A stretch of 64,000 nucleotides of DNA, taken from NCBI RefSeq assembly GCF_041381155.1, contig NC_091134.1, forward strand, positions 72,499,469 through 72,563,468, in the 5' to 3' direction. Shown here piece after piece: positions 40,861 through 56,800 of this stretch. A program made the position numbers and the translations under genes. The stretch comes from Argopecten irradians. Lineage: Eukaryota > Mollusca > Bivalvia > Pectinida > Pectinidae. Below the pieces are notes generated by a model that worked only from the letters and a program-made list of their open reading frames with translations, ran no database searches and was not told the origin of the DNA. Within the stretch, counting starts at the first letter, position 1. Every line of letters starts with the position of its first letter.

Positions 40861-43800
40861 TTCTCTAACCCTATAACGATAATTCATACAATAACAATGT
40901 ATATCTTCTATAAACATTAATACACGTAATATAACTCTAATACTCTTTTCCTTCACTTACACGTTCAATAACATCGTCTGACCAACAACCGGATAGCAAT
41001 TGTAATACAAAATACGAAACTAATAATAAGCTATCGGCCAGCTCCGCAGCTGTATTAACAATAATGGCTTGGCCCTCCGTGCCTGTAGCAGAATACATGT
41101 GCTTCAATACATCGTTCCATGGACATCTTTACACAATCAAAACAGACCTCGTTAACGGTGATCAGTGAGGAAAATACTTTCTATTATCAACAGTATGTGA
41201 TATATCCTTACTCATAAATAGATTTAACTGCATTCACTTGACAAAAAAATCGTGTTGTCACAGTACCCCCTTTAAAGATGTTCAATGTCCACCGATGAAC
41301 ACGAAAACATAACAAAAAAATTAGGATGTAGCTAGGGAGGTAATTTAGTAAAGCACTGGCATATACGACGTAAACCCTATATTGACATTTATAGGAGCTA
41401 CAACACAAATTACAAATGAGTCCCTAGTTGTAACTGAAAACTGATGAAGTAAATCATGTAGTAGTATATATATCTCACTAACACTTCATCAATCTGGATT
41501 AAATTATTTCATCCTGGAATTTATTTCTAACAGTTCAAGAGCCTCATAAATTTCCATTATAAAGTCTTTTCACCAACAAAATTGTTCTGTATATGTTCCA
41601 AACCAGGTATACAGCAGGTTTATTCTCCAGTGAACGTTTGTGTGACAAAAGGTTTTCCACCTATGCAGTAGATCCATAAGGAAAGTCCCTGGAATGACTT
41701 AAAGTTCATTTTCCCTCGGTTACCAATTGCTCCATTCATGGAATTTCCTTCGTTTGCCTAACCTGTTGGACAATCCAATATTAACAGACTGTGTTTCTTT
41801 TACGCGAAATATGGGTCTTTTTCCATCTTCCAAGTACAGGTGTTAAACATCTTCTGTTTATTCTTGTTATCCTTCGTGGATATGTTCACATTGCCTTCCA
41901 CCAATATATCGCTTCATTTCATCCATCTACTCACCTCAGCTGACGTCTTTACTGAACTTCAGTTCATCTGTTTGTACAGTATTCTCACAGGCCCTGAATG
42001 AAAAATGTCCTCATTGCCATTCATCTTCAACATTCCGCTATCTGAGATTGTTCAACTTCAAACACTTTTCTCATCTTTCTGGACTTTTGGATCTTCATCT
42101 TACTATTCTGATTTAGCCATTCTCTTCGTTTTATATTAATTCAATGTTCTTTGGATCTTTATGAAAGGCAACTTCAAAACTTGCCTTTTTTCATTGTATA
42201 CAAACCATCAGAAGATATTTTCTGACGTAAATCTTTCAGTTTCCTAAGTATATGTATTCTCTCCTTTTATGAGCTTTATTCATACATTTCCTCTTCTGTT
42301 CGGCTGCGAATATTCCTCTACAGACTCTAGGTTTCTGATTTTCTTATGCTAAATTGAGCTGCATAGGTTTTCGATGACTCAAAATCACTCGTGTATTGTT
42401 ATTAAGTTTCTCGTACCAGTGGTTTTTAGTTGTTCACGCTCCCGTTTTGTAAGTTGATCAAACACACACATTTCTCCAGCTTTACCCTGTAGTCTAGGTA
42501 ATCTAGCTGACTCTAGACGTTCCTTCGTGTTCCCCTTCTAAATCTGTCGGCTTACAGTCTCGAACTGCTAAACCATGTATTCCAGTCTTCTTTATTGTGA
42601 AAGGTGGAAGTCTAGTGTTTTGGTATTCCTTCCTGATTGGAGCCATTGACAATATACCACTCTCAGAAATCAAGTGTCTGTAGACAATATCTGGAATTAC
42701 CATTCTCCCCTCCCCTCTTCAATCTGAATAAGAATGAGCTTGTTTTCGCTGTAAGATCGATATCGGGAAGTCTGTGTAGGGCAGATCTTCTTGTGACTCC
42801 TCCCCTCTGGGGATGATCCAATTTTGCTGGATTACTATATCCTAGGGTCTTCGAAGTTTACATGCATTCCAGTAACTGCCATTTTGATTGCTGTCCAAAC
42901 TGGGTTTCAAATGTGGACTGCATGGCCATCATAGGTTTCTGCCTACCACTTTCAAGGTCTGGTTCAATGTTAAACTTCATCATGTCCCTGTATCATTCAG
43001 TATTAATTTCTTCAGGTTTGTGAGAAAAGGGACAATCCACTAGCTGTCCCCTTGATCCTTCAATCTCAACCTTGTTATATTAGCTACAGCGCAACATTTT
43101 CCTTCATCTAGAAATATCTGTAAATGGGATCGGGTTGTCTTCTCCTTTGATTGTCTGGTTCGTCTCCCTGGCATCTTCAAGGAATTGTGTTGCTCACTGC
43201 CAATTCAGTTGGAATTGTGCTAGGACAACTGGAAACCATCAGTTTTGTCCAAAATTTACACCAATTTCACTAGTGAAAACAACCAGTTTTATGGAAATAT
43301 GATAACACTCTTCATCAGTACGTGCCAATATGAGGGAATTTACCCATTTGTATAGTAAATGCGAATACCAAGGAAATTTTTCTTTACTAAAAATTTCTAA
43401 TGACAACAAATAGATATAACCAATCTATTTCTATTAAAAACATTCAGGATACATGAAAGCAAGTATCTAAATAAATCTTCTGTGGTGAAACATCTGACTG
43501 CACTTTCACACCATTTAAGGCTTCTGTCCCATATAAAAACAAAACATTTGACCTTAAAAACCTCATTGACTATCTCACATGTTAAACTAACATGGCCAAG
43601 CTCAACTACAAAACGTCTCTATGCTTTCTCTAACAGGCATTTGACAGGCCCTATTCTATTCTATAAGCATTATAATATGTGACGGCTCGTCTTGTAGAAC
43701 CAGGCGGGGAAAACCTTCAAAAATGGTACGTTGTGAGTTACCTTCTTCTGTCGTTTGCAACAAACTTTTTCGAATATGTTGTAATATCAATCTAACATAA

Positions 43801-44675
43801 AATTAATGTGACTGTGTCCTGACAGATAACGGATTGTAGGAGATTTTTTACCTTCAGTTTTCGTTATTGTTTGCTCGTCAGCATTTGTGAAAAGTTTCAC
43901 CTGATATGCACACGTTTTGTAACATTTCACATAAGAACATGAGTGTTGGAAGCTGTTTGTTTTGCCTTTAAAGGAGTAACAAAATAATTTAATTTTTTAC
44001 TACACTGAATACATAAAAAATCAGAAAGGAAGTTTTTTGCACTAAATAATAAAGTTATATGTGCCGTATTTTTCACACTAATGAATCAAGAAGAGCTTTT
44101 AATATGTTATACACACCAAAAGTTACAATCATTTTCACCAAAAGTTACAATCATTTTCAGAATTACAAACTTTGAGTGCAATGGTTTTAAATTTACAATT
44201 AAGAGCTGAAAATGATGGTTGACAGTACTGCTAAAACTCATCATAATAACATTTATTTACAGTGCAGTGAATGAGTACACACGATCAGATCATGAAGCAA
44301 AGTTGAGGTCTACAATTTATTTCTCATTTGTATTGTGTAATCAGGAATTATAGAGTGATTTCTGCTCTTATAAACCAATATAACAAGGATTTAACAGTGC
44401 ATGCATTCTATGTTGTAACTTATTTTTACATTTAACGTATCGTCCATGTTTGTCTGTCCATTTGTAACTTATTTTTACAACGTATCGTCCATGTTTGTCT
44501 GTCCATTTGAACGTATCGTCCATGTTTGTTTGTCCATTTGAATGACAATCATATTACTTTAGGCACATTGATGACAACAGATATGTAAGGCTTTTTCTAT
44601 GACGACAATAGTTTATATTGAACACACGGAAACAATAGATAATGAAGCAGTATGTCGTGTTATACATGGAATGCT
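40861..44675. other. No confident gene; scattered repeats
   Basis: Between 41900 and 43250 the minus strand shows short open stretches (for example 42503-42703) without recognised domains. At 44050-44110 there is a phrase ('cgtatttttcacactaatga', 'aatcaagaagagctttta') shared with 59915-59940 and, inverted, 61138-61180. At 44415-44535 'aacgtatcgtccatgtttgt' is present three times in tandem. Confidence 0.35.
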
Positions 44676-44810
44676 TCATCGTGTTCCTAAAATGTTTGTC
44701 TTAATTCTATGGTAGATACCATTCCTGTAGTTATAAATTTTATAGATTTCTCTCGCTTTCTCATCTTTTGGTCTCCAGGACAGAGGTGGACGGAGAAGTT
44801 GTCTTATTCT
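44676..44810 (-). CDS. SLC6 last exon (cytosolic C-terminus)
   Basis: Phase 0 from a TTGTTTCAG acceptor; '[17 protein letters not shown]' and a Tyr/Arg/Lys-rich tail of 44 residues, then TGA. 'LLRP..SW.P' is the usual SLC6 tail pattern. Confidence 0.88.
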   Translation of the reverse strand, partial: RIRQLLRPPLSWRPKDEKAREIYKIYNYRNGIYHRIKTNILGTR

Positions 44811-47800
44811 CTGAAACAAAAAACATCTTGAAGTTAAATTTGGTTTATTTAGATCTATTAGGCGTAACGTACCATTGGCATGTATGGTGATTTAATGGTG
44901 CCCTCCCCTTTGTGTTATGTGGTGGATGTGTGGATGTCTGTGTCGGATGGGAGGCTGACTACTGCCCTTTTTATAGTACTATCTTACTGAAACATGCCAC
45001 CAATTACAACACGAATAGTATACTAAATCAAATGGTTTACATGTCAATCAATAAAAAACATTGATAAAGACTTAGGTCGTTAAATGCACCCTGCCTATGG
45101 ATGCCAGGTGTAGGGTAAGCATGTGTCCGTGATTCAGCATCATAAAAGCGTTTCTGATATCAGTTTACCTGTGTAAATGAACCAGGTGTTCTGATGACGT
45201 CGAGACACGTGACTACAGGTAAGGGAATGATTGAGGCCAGACAGATGAGGGTACCAAGCACACTGGTATAGGACGGATATACATATCCTTTGTATGTAGG
45301 CTCCTCGTACTTCATAAACGCCACGATGATCTGGATCTAAAACAGAAAGAAACCTCAATAAAAAGCTCCTACAGAGATACTTACCACCATGATGACGGGA
45401 GTGATTATACACCACGATATCCTGTCATCATCTCTACATCTCAGCTCCTACAGAGATACTTACCACCATGATGACAGGGAGTGATTATACACCACGATAT
45501 CCTGTCATCATCACATCTCAGCTACCGAATACTGGGGAGATACTTATTCCACCATCTAATCTGAGACAGAGAGTGATTATACACCACGATATCCTGTCAT
45601 CATATCTACATCTCAGCTCCTACAGAGATACTTACCACCATGATGACAGGAGTGATTATACACCACGATATCCTGTCATCATCTCTACATCTCAGCTCCT
45701 ACAGAGATACTTACCACCATGATGACGGGGGGTGATTATACACCACGATATCCTGTCATCATCTCTACATCTCAGCTCCTACAGAGATACTTACCACCAT
45801 GATGACGGGGGTGATTATACACCACGATATCCTGTCATCATCTCTACATCTCAGCTCCTACAGAGATACTTACCACCATGATGACGGGGGTGATTATACA
45901 CCACGATATCCTGTCATCATCTCTACATCTCAGCTCCTACAGAGATACTTACCACCATGATGACGGGGGTGATTATACACCACGATATCCTGTCATCATC
46001 TCTACACATCAGCTCCTACAGAGATACTTACCACCATGATGACGGGGGTGATTATACACCACGATATCCTGTCATCATCTCTACATCTCAGCTCCTACAG
46101 AGATACTTACCACCATGATGACGGGGGTGATTATACACCACGATATCCTGTCATCATCTCTACATCTCAGCTCCTACAGAGATACTTACCACCATGATGA
46201 CAGGGGTGATTATACACCACGATATCCTGTCATCATCTCTACATCTCAGCTCCTACAGAGATACTTACCACCATGATGACGGGGGTGATTATACACCACG
46301 ATATCCTGTCATCATCTCTACATCTCAGCTCCTACAGAGATACTTACCACCATGATGACGGGGGTGATTATACACCACGATATCCTGTCATCATCTCTAC
46401 ATCTCAGCTCCTACAGAGATACTTACCACCATGATGACGGGGGTGATTATACACCACGATATCCTGTCATCATCTCTACATCTCAGCTCCTACAGAGATA
46501 CTTACCACCATGATGACGGGGGTGATTATACACCACGATATCCTGTCATCATCTCTACATCTCAGCTCCTACAGAGATACTTACCACCATGATGACGGGG
46601 GTGATTATACACCACGATATCCTGTCATCATCTCTACATCTCAGCTCCTACAGAGATACTTACCACCATGATGACAGGAGTGATTATACACCACGATATC
46701 CTGTCATCATCTCTACATCTCAGCTCCTACAGAGATACTTACCACCATGATGACGGGGTGATTATACACCACGATATCCTGTCATCATATCTACATCTCA
46801 GCTCCTACAGAGATACTTACCACCATGATGACAGGGGTGATTATACACCACGATATCCTGTCATCATCTCTACATCTCAGCTCCTACAGAGATACTTACC
46901 ACCATGATGACGGGGGTGATTATACACCACGATATCCTGTCATCATCTCTACATCTCAGCTCCTACAGAGATACTTACCACCATGATGACGGGGGTGATT
47001 ATACACCACGATATCCTGTCATCATCTCTACATCTCAGCTCCTACAGAGATACTTACCACCATGATGACGGGGGTGATTATACACCACGATATCCTGTCA
47101 TCATCTCTACATCTCAGCTCCTACAGAGATACTTACCACCATGATGACGGGGGTGATTATACACCACGATATCCTGTCATCATCTCTACATCTCAGCTCC
47201 TACAGAGATACTTACCACCATGATGACGGGAGTGATTATACACCACGATATCCTGTCATCATCTCTACATCTCAGCTCCTACAGAGATACTTACCACCAT
47301 GATGACGGGGGTGATTATACACCACGATATCCTGTCATCATATCTACATCTCAGCTCCTACAGAGATACTTACCACCATGATGACGGGAGTGATTATACA
47401 CCACGATATCCTGTCATCATCTCTACATCTCAGCTCCTACAGAGATACTTACCACCATGATGACGGGGGTGATTATACACCACGATATCCTGTCATCATC
47501 TCTACATCTCAGCTCCTACAGAGATACTTACCACCATGATGACGGGGGTGATTATACACCACGATATCCTGTCATCATCTCTACATCTCAGCTCCTACAG
47601 AGATACTTACCACCATGATGACAGGAGTGATTATACACCACGATATCCTGTCATCATCTCTACATCTCAGCTCCTACAGAGATACTTACCACCATGATGA
47701 CGGGGGTGATTATACACCACGATATCCTGTCATCATCTCTACATCTCAGCTCCTACAGAGATACTTACCACCATGATGACGGGGGTGATTATACACCACG

Positions 47801-50800
47801 ATATCCTGTCATCATCTCTACATCTCAGCTCCTACAGAGATACTTACCACCATGATGACGGGGGTGATTATACACCACGATATCCTGTCATCATCTCTAC
47901 ATCTCAGCTCCTACAGAGATACTTACCACCATGATGACGGGGGTGATTATACACCACGATATCCTGTCATCATCTCTACATCTCAGCTCCTACAGAGATA
48001 CTTACCACCATGACGGGGGTGATTATACACCACGATATCCTGTCATCATCTCTACATCTCAGCTCCTACAGAGATACTTACCACCATGATGACGGGGGTG
48101 ATTATACACCACGATATCCTGTCATCATCTCTACATCTCAGCTCCTACAGAGATACTTACCACCATGATGACGGGGGTGATTATACACCACGATATCCTG
48201 TCATCATCTCTACATCTCAGCTCCTACAGAGATACTTACCACCATGATGACGGGGTGATTATACACCACGATATCCTGTCATCATCTCTACATCTCAGCT
48301 CCTACAGAGATACTTACCACCATGATGACGGGTGATTAACACCACATACCATGTACTTACCACCATGATGACGGGAGTGATTATACACCACGATATCCTG
48401 TCATCATCTCTACATCTCAGCTCCTACAGAGATACTTACCACCATGATGACGGGGGTGATTATACACCACGATATCCTGTCATCATCTCTACATCTCAGC
48501 TCCTACAGAGATACTTACCACCATGATGACAGGGGTGATTATACACCACGATATCCTGTCATCATCTCTACATCTCAGCTCCATGATGACGGGGATTATA
48601 CACAGATATCCTGTCATCATCTCTACATCTCAGCTCCTACAGAGATACTTACCACCATGATGACGGGGGTGATTATACACCACGATATCCTGTCATCATC
48701 TCTACATCTCAGCTCCTACAGAGATACTTACCACCATGATGACGGGGGTGATTATACACCACGATATCCTGTCATCATCTCTACATCTCAGCTCCTACAG
48801 AGATACTTACCACCATGATGACGGGGGTGATTATACACCACGATATCCTGTCATCATCTCTACATCTCAGCTCCTACAGAGATACTTACCACCATGATGA
48901 CGGGGGTGATTATACACCACGATATCCTGTCATCATCTCTACATCTCAGCTCCTACAGAGATACTTACCACCATGATGACGGGGGTGATTATACACCACG
49001 ATATCCTGTCATCATCTCTACATCTCAGCTCCTACAGAGATACTTACCACCATGATGACGGGGGTGATTATACACCACGATATCCTGTCATCATCTCTAC
49101 ATCTCAGCTCCTACAGAGATACTTACCACCATGATGACGGGGGTGATTATACACCACGATATCCTGTCATCATCTCTACATCTCAGCTCCTACAGAGATA
49201 CTTACCACCATGATGACGGGGGTGATTATACACCACGATATCCTGTCATCATCTCTACATCTCAGCTCCTACAGAGATACTTACCACCATGATGACGGGG
49301 TGTGATTATACACCACGATATCCTGTCATCATCTCTACATCTCTCAGCTCCTACAGAGATACTTACCACCATGATGACGGGGTGATTATACACCACGATA
49401 TCCTGTCATCATCTCTACATCTCAGCTCCTACAGAGATACTTACCACCATGATGACGGGAGTGATTATACACCACGATATCCTGTCATCATCTCTACATC
49501 TCAGCTCCTACAGAGATACTTACCACCATGATGACGGGGGTGATTATACACCACGATATCCTGTCATCATCTCTACATCTCAGCTCCTACAGAGATACTT
49601 ACCACCATGATGACGGGGGTGATTATACACCACGATATCCTGTCATCATCTCTACATCTCAGCTCCTACAGAGATACTTACCACCATGATGACGGGGGTG
49701 ATTATACACCACGATATCCTGTCATCATCTCTACATCTCAGCTCCTACAGAGATACTTACCACCATGATGACAGGAGTGATTATACACCACGATATCCTG
49801 TCATCATCTCTACATCTCAGCTCCTACAGAGATACTTACCACCATGATGACGGGGGTGATTATACACCACGATATCCTGTCATCATCTCTACATCTCAGC
49901 TCCTACAGAGATACTTACCACCATGATGACGGGGGTGATTATACACCACGATATCCTGTCATCATCTCTACATCTCAGCTCCTACAGAGATACTTACCAC
50001 CATGATGACGGGGGTGATTATACACCACGATATCCTGTCATCATCTCTACATCTCAGCTCCTACAGAGATACTTACCACCATGATGACGGGGGTGATTAT
50101 ACACCACGATATCCTGTCATCATCTCTACATCTCAGCTCCTACAGAGATACTTACCACCATGATGACGGGAGTGATTATACACCACGATATCCTGTCATC
50201 ATCTCTACATCTCAGCTCCTACAGAGATACTTACCACCATGATGACGGGGTGATTATACACCACGATATCCTGTCATCATCTCTACATCTCAGCTCCTAC
50301 AGAGATACTTACCACCATGATGACGGGGTGATTATACACCACGATATCCTGTCATCATCTCTACATCTCAGCTCCTACAGAGATACTTACCACCATGATG
50401 ACAGGAGTGATTATACACCACGATATCCTGTCATCATCTCTACATCTCAGCTCCTACAGAGATACTTACCACCATGATGACGGGGGTGATTATACACCAC
50501 GATATCCTGTCATCATCTCTACATCTCAGCTCCTACAGAGATACTTACCACCATGATGACAGGAGTGATTATACACCACGATATCCTGTCATCATCTCTA
50601 CATCTCAGCTCCTACAGAGATACTTACCACCATGATGACGGGGGTGATTATACACCACGATATCCTGTCATCATCTCTACATCTCAGCTCCTACAGAGAT
50701 ACTTACCACCATGATGACGGGGGTGATTATACACCACGATATCCTGTCATCATCTCTACATCTCAGCTCCTACAGAGATACTTACCACCATGATGACGGG

Positions 50801-53800
50801 GGTGATTATACACCACGATATCCTGTCATCATCTCTACATCTCAGCTCCTACAGAGATACTTACCACCATGATGACGGGGGTGATTATACACCACGATAT
50901 CCTGTCATCATCTCTACATCTCAGCTCCTACAGAGATACTTACCACCATGATGACGGGGGTGATTATACACCACGATATCCTGTCATCATCTCTACATCT
51001 CAGCTCCTACAGAGATACTTACCACCATGATGACGGGGGTGATTATACACCACGATATCCTGTCATCATCTCTACATCTCAGCTCCTACAGAGATACTTA
51101 CCACCATGATGACGGGGGTGATTATACACCACGATATCCTGTCATCATCTCTACATCTCAGCTCCTACAGAGATACTTACCACCATGATGACGGGGGTGA
51201 TTATACACCACGATATCCTGTCATCATCTCTACATCTCAGCTCCTACAGAGATACTTACCACCATGATGACGGGAGTGATTATACACCACGGTATCCTGT
51301 CATCATCTCTACATCTCAGCTCCTACAGAGATACTTACCACCATGATGACGGGGGTGATTATACACCACGATATCCTGTCATCATCTCTACATCTCAGCT
51401 CCTACAGAGATACTTACCACCATGATGACGGGGGTGATTATACACCACGATATCCTGTCATCATCTCTACATCTCAGCTCCTACAGAGATACTTACCACC
51501 ATGATGACGGGGGTGATTATACACCACGATATCCTGTCATCATCTCTACATCTCAGCTCCTACAGAGATACTTACCACCATGATGACGGGGGTGATTATA
51601 CACCACGATATCCTGTCATCATCTCTACATCTCAGCTCCTACAGAGATACTTACCACCATGATGACGGGGGTGATTATACACCACGATATCCTGTCATCA
51701 TCTCTACATCTCAGCTCCTACAGAGATACTTACCACCATGATGACGGGGGTGATTATACACCACGATATCCTGTCATCATCTCTACATCTCAGCTCCTAC
51801 AGAGATACTTACCACCATGATGACGGGGGTGATTATACACCACGATATCCTGTCATCATCTCTACATCTCAGCTCCTACAGAGATACTTACCACCATGAT
51901 GACGGGGGTGATTATACACCACGATATCCTGTCATCATCTCTACATCTCAGCTCCTACAGAGATACTTACCACCATGATGACGGGGGTGATTATACACCA
52001 CGATATCCTGTCATCATCTCTACATCTCAGCTCCTACAGAGATACTTACCACCATGATGACAGGGGTGATTATACACCACGATATCCTGTCATCATCTCT
52101 ACATCTCAGCTCCTACAGAGATACTTACCACCATGATGACAGGAGTGATTATACACCACGATATCCTGTCATCATCTCTACATCTCAGCTCCTACAGAGA
52201 TACTTACCACCATGATGACAGGAGTGATTATACACCACGATATCCTGTCATCATCTCTACATCTCAGCTCCTACAGAGATACTTACCACCATGATGACAG
52301 GAGTGATTATACACCACGGTATCCTGTCATCATCTCTACATCTCAGCTCCTACAGAGATACTTACCACCATGATGACGGGGTGATTATACACCACGATAT
52401 CCTGTCATCATCTCTACATCTCAGCTCCTACAGAGATACTTACCACCATGATGACGGGGGTGATTATACACCACGATATCCTGTCATCATCTCTACATCT
52501 CAGCTCCTACAGAGATACTTACCACCATGATGACGGGGGTGATTATACACCACGATATCCTGTCCATCATCTCCGGAGGATTATACACCAATATCTCAGC
52601 TCCTACAGAGATACTTACCACCATGATGACGGGGGTGATTATACACCACGATATCCTGTCATCATCTCTACATCTCAGCTCCTACAGAGATACTTACCAC
52701 CATGATGACGGGGTGATTATACACCACGATATCCTGTCATCATCTCTACATCTCAGCTCCTACAGAGATACTTACCACCATGATGACGGGGGTGATTATA
52801 CACCACGATATCCTGTCATCATCTCTACATCTCAGCTCCTACAGAGATACTTACCACCATGATGACGGGGGGTGATTATACACCACGATATCCTGTCATC
52901 ATCTCTACATCTCAGCTCCTACAGAGATACTTACCACCATGATGACGGGGGTGATTATACACCACGATATCCTGTCATCATCTCTACATCTCAGCTCCTA
53001 CAGAGATACTTACCACCATGATGACGGGAGTGATTATACACCACGATATCCTGTCATCATCTCTACATCTCAGCTCCTACAGAGATACACCCATGATGAA
53101 GGGGAGTGATTACCACCATGATGACGGGGGTGATTATACACCACGCATATCCTGTCATCATCTCTACATCTCAGCTCCTACAGAGATACATCTCATCTCC
53201 TACAGAGATACTTACCACCATGATGACGGAATTTACTTGTGTAGCCTGTAAAATTTACTTGTGTAGCCTGTATAATTTACCTGTGTATCCTGTATAATTT
53301 ACCTGTGTAGCTAGTATAATTTACCTGTGAAGCATGTATAATTTACCTGTTTAGCTAGTATAATTTACCTGTGTAGCTAGTATAATTTACCTATGTAGCT
53401 AGTATAATTTACCTGTTTAGCTAGTATAATTTACCTGTGTAGCTAGTATAATTTACCTGTGTAGCTAGTATAATTTACCTGTGTAGCTGGTATAATTTAC
53501 CTGTGTAGCCTGTATAATTTACCTGTGTAACTAGTATAATTTACCTGTGTAGCTAGTATAATTTACCTGTGTAGCTAGTATAATTTATCTGTGTAGCTAG
53601 TATAATTTACCTGTGTAGCTAGTATAATTTACCTGTGTAGCTAGTATAATTTACCTGTGTAGCTAGTATAATTTACCTGTGTAGCTAGTATAATTTACCT
53701 GTGTAGCTAGTATAATTTACCTGTGTAGCTAGTATAATTTACCTGTGTATCTAGTATAATTTACTGGTGTAGCTAGTATAATTTACTGGTGTAGCTAGTA

Positions 53801-56800
53801 TTATTTACCTGTTTAGCTAGTATAATTTACCTGTGTAGCCTGTATAATTTACCTGTGTAGCTAGTATAATTTAGCTGTGTAGCTAGTATAATTTACTGGT
53901 GTAGCTAGTATAATTTACCTGTGTAGCTAGTATAATTTACCTGTTTAGCTAGTATAATTTACCTGTGTAGCCTGTATAATTTACCTGTGTAGCTAGTATA
54001 ATTTACCTATGTAGCCTGTATAATTTACCTGTGTAGCCTGTATAATTTACCTATATAGCTAGTATAAATTACCTGTGTAGCCTGTATAATTTACCTGTGT
54101 AACTAGTATAATTTACCTGTGTAACTAGTATAATTTACCTGTGTAGCTAGTATAATTTATCTGTGTAGCTAGTATAATTTACCTGTGAAACTAGTATAAT
54201 TTACCTGTGTAGCTAGTATAATTTACCTGTGTAGCTAGTATAATTTACCTGTGTAGCTAGTATAATTGATCTGTGTAGATAGTATAATTTACCTGTGTAG
54301 TAACTATAATTTATCTGTGTAGCTAGTATAATTTATCTGTGTAGCTAGTATAATTTACCTGTGTAGCTAGTATAATGTACCTGTGTAGCTAGTATAATTT
54401 ATCTGTGTAGCTAGTATAATTTACCTGTGTAGCTAGTATAATTTACCTGTGTAGCTAGTATAATTTACCTGTGTAGCTAGTATAATTTACCTGTGTAGCT
54501 AGTATAATTTACCTGTGTATAGCTAGTATAATTTACTAGTGTAGCTAGTATAATTTACCTGTGTAGCTAGTATAATTTAACTGTGTAGCCTTTATAATTA
54601 TCCTGTGTAGCTAGTATAATTGATCTGTGTAGATAGTATAATTTACTGGTGTAGCTAGTATAATTCACCTGTGTAGCTAGTATAATTTACCTGTGTTGCT
54701 AGTATAAAATACCTGTGTAGCTGGTATAATTTACCTGTGTAACCTGTATAATTTACCTGTGTAGCTAGTATAATTTACCTGTGTAGCTAGTATAATTTAC
54801 CTGTGTATAGCTAGTATAATTTACCTGTGTATAGCTAGTATAATTTACCTGTGTAGCTAGTATAATTTACCTGTGTATAGCTAGTATAATTTACCTGTGT
54901 AGCTAGTATAATTTACCTGTGTAGCTAGTATAATTTACCTGTGTAGCTGGTATAATTTACCTGTGTAGCCTGTATAATTTACCTGTGTAACTAGTATAAT
55001 TTACCTGTGTAGCTAGTATAATTTACCTGTGTAGCTAGTATAATTTAACTGTGTAGCTGGTATAATTTACCTGTGAAACTAGTATAATTTACCTGTGTAT
55101 CTAGTATAATTTACTAGTGTAGCTAGTATTATTTACCTGTGTAGCTAGTTTAATTTACCTGTGTAGCTTGTATAATTTACCTGTGTAGCTAGTATAATTT
55201 ACTGGTGTAGCTAGTATAATTTACCTGTGTAGCTAGTATAATTTACCTGTGTAGCCTGTATAATTTACCTGTGTAGCTAGTATAATTTACCTGTGTAGCT
55301 AGTATAATTTACTGGTGTAGCTAGTATTATTTACCTGTGTAGCTAGTATAATTTACCTGTGTAGCTAGTATAATTTACCTGTGTAACTAGTATAATTTAA
55401 CTGTGTAGCCTGTATAATTATCCTGTGTAGCTAGTATAATTTATATGTGTAGCTAGTATAATTTACCTGTGTAGCTTGTATAATTTACCTGTGTAGCTAG
55501 TATAATTTACTGGTGTAGCTAGTATAATTTACCTGTGTAGGTAGTATAATTTACCTGTGTAGCTAGTATAATTTACCTGTGTAGCCTGTATAATTTACCT
55601 GTGCAGCTAGTATAATTTACTGGTGTAGCTAGTATAATTTACTAGTGTAGCTAGTATAATTTACCTGTGTAGCTAGTATAATTTTTCTGTGTAGCTAGTA
55701 TAATTTACCTGTGTAGCTAGTATAATTTACCTGTTTAGCTAGTATAATTTACCTGTGTAGCTAGTATAATTTACCTGTGTAGCTAGTATTATTTACCTGT
55801 TTAGCTAGTGTAATTTACCTGTGTAGCTATTATAATTTACCTGTGTAGCTAGTATTATTTACCTGTTTAGCTAGTATAATTTACTGGCGTAGCTAGTATA
55901 ATTTACTGGTGTAGCTAGTATAATTTACCTGTGTAGCTAGTATAATTTACCTGTGTAGCCTGTATAATTTACCTGTATAACTAGTATAATTTACCTGTGT
56001 AGCTAGTATAATTTACCTGTGTAATTAGTGTACTTTACCTATGTAACTAGTATAATTTATCTGTGTAGCTAGTATAATTTACCTGTGTAGCTAGTATAAT
56101 TTACTGGTGTAGCTAGTATTATTTACCTGTGTAGCTAGTATATTTACTTGTGTAACTAGTATAATTTCCTATGTAGCTAGTATAATTTACCGGTGTAGAT
56201 AGTATACTTTACCTGGGTAGCTAGTATAATACTAGTTAGGAAATACACAATAAATACGGCCAGAAGTATATGGTATGTTTTTTTGCCGAGACTATTAGGA
56301 TACATATCCTTTAGACCACTCGTTATGGTTTCCACCATAGCAAACTAGAAACAAAGAAAAAAATCATAAGGCAAACTGTGATGTAATATAAACAGAAAGT
56401 AGTAACAACTATAATATAAAGTGAATCGCGATAGTTGAGTATATCACATTTCACTACATATACTATTAGTATTCTCAATACGTTGTTGTAAAGCATGTAT
56501 CAACAATGAGTTTTTCTGACATTATTTCCGTATCTGAATATTTACCCTTTCTGATATGATTTGATTATCAGATTTTCTGCTTGCTTTAATAATATATTCA
56601 TGTGAATTTGTAGTACTAAGTTACCTCCCCTGAAACAGTTTAGGATCATGAAGATTTTGTTTTCACGTTACTTCTCCTTTACGCATTATTCTACTCAATT
56701 TACGAGATATATATGCCCGTTATCGTTACAGTTATCTGTTATGATTTATCTCCCCTCTATTGTTCGTTACAGTTATCTGTTATGATTTATCTCCCCTCTA

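Noticed and set aside
45468..53297. Plus-strand frames repeating '[14 protein letters not shown]'
   Set aside because: They are translations of the 79-bp repeat in the antisense direction of the SLC6 gene and have no independent support.
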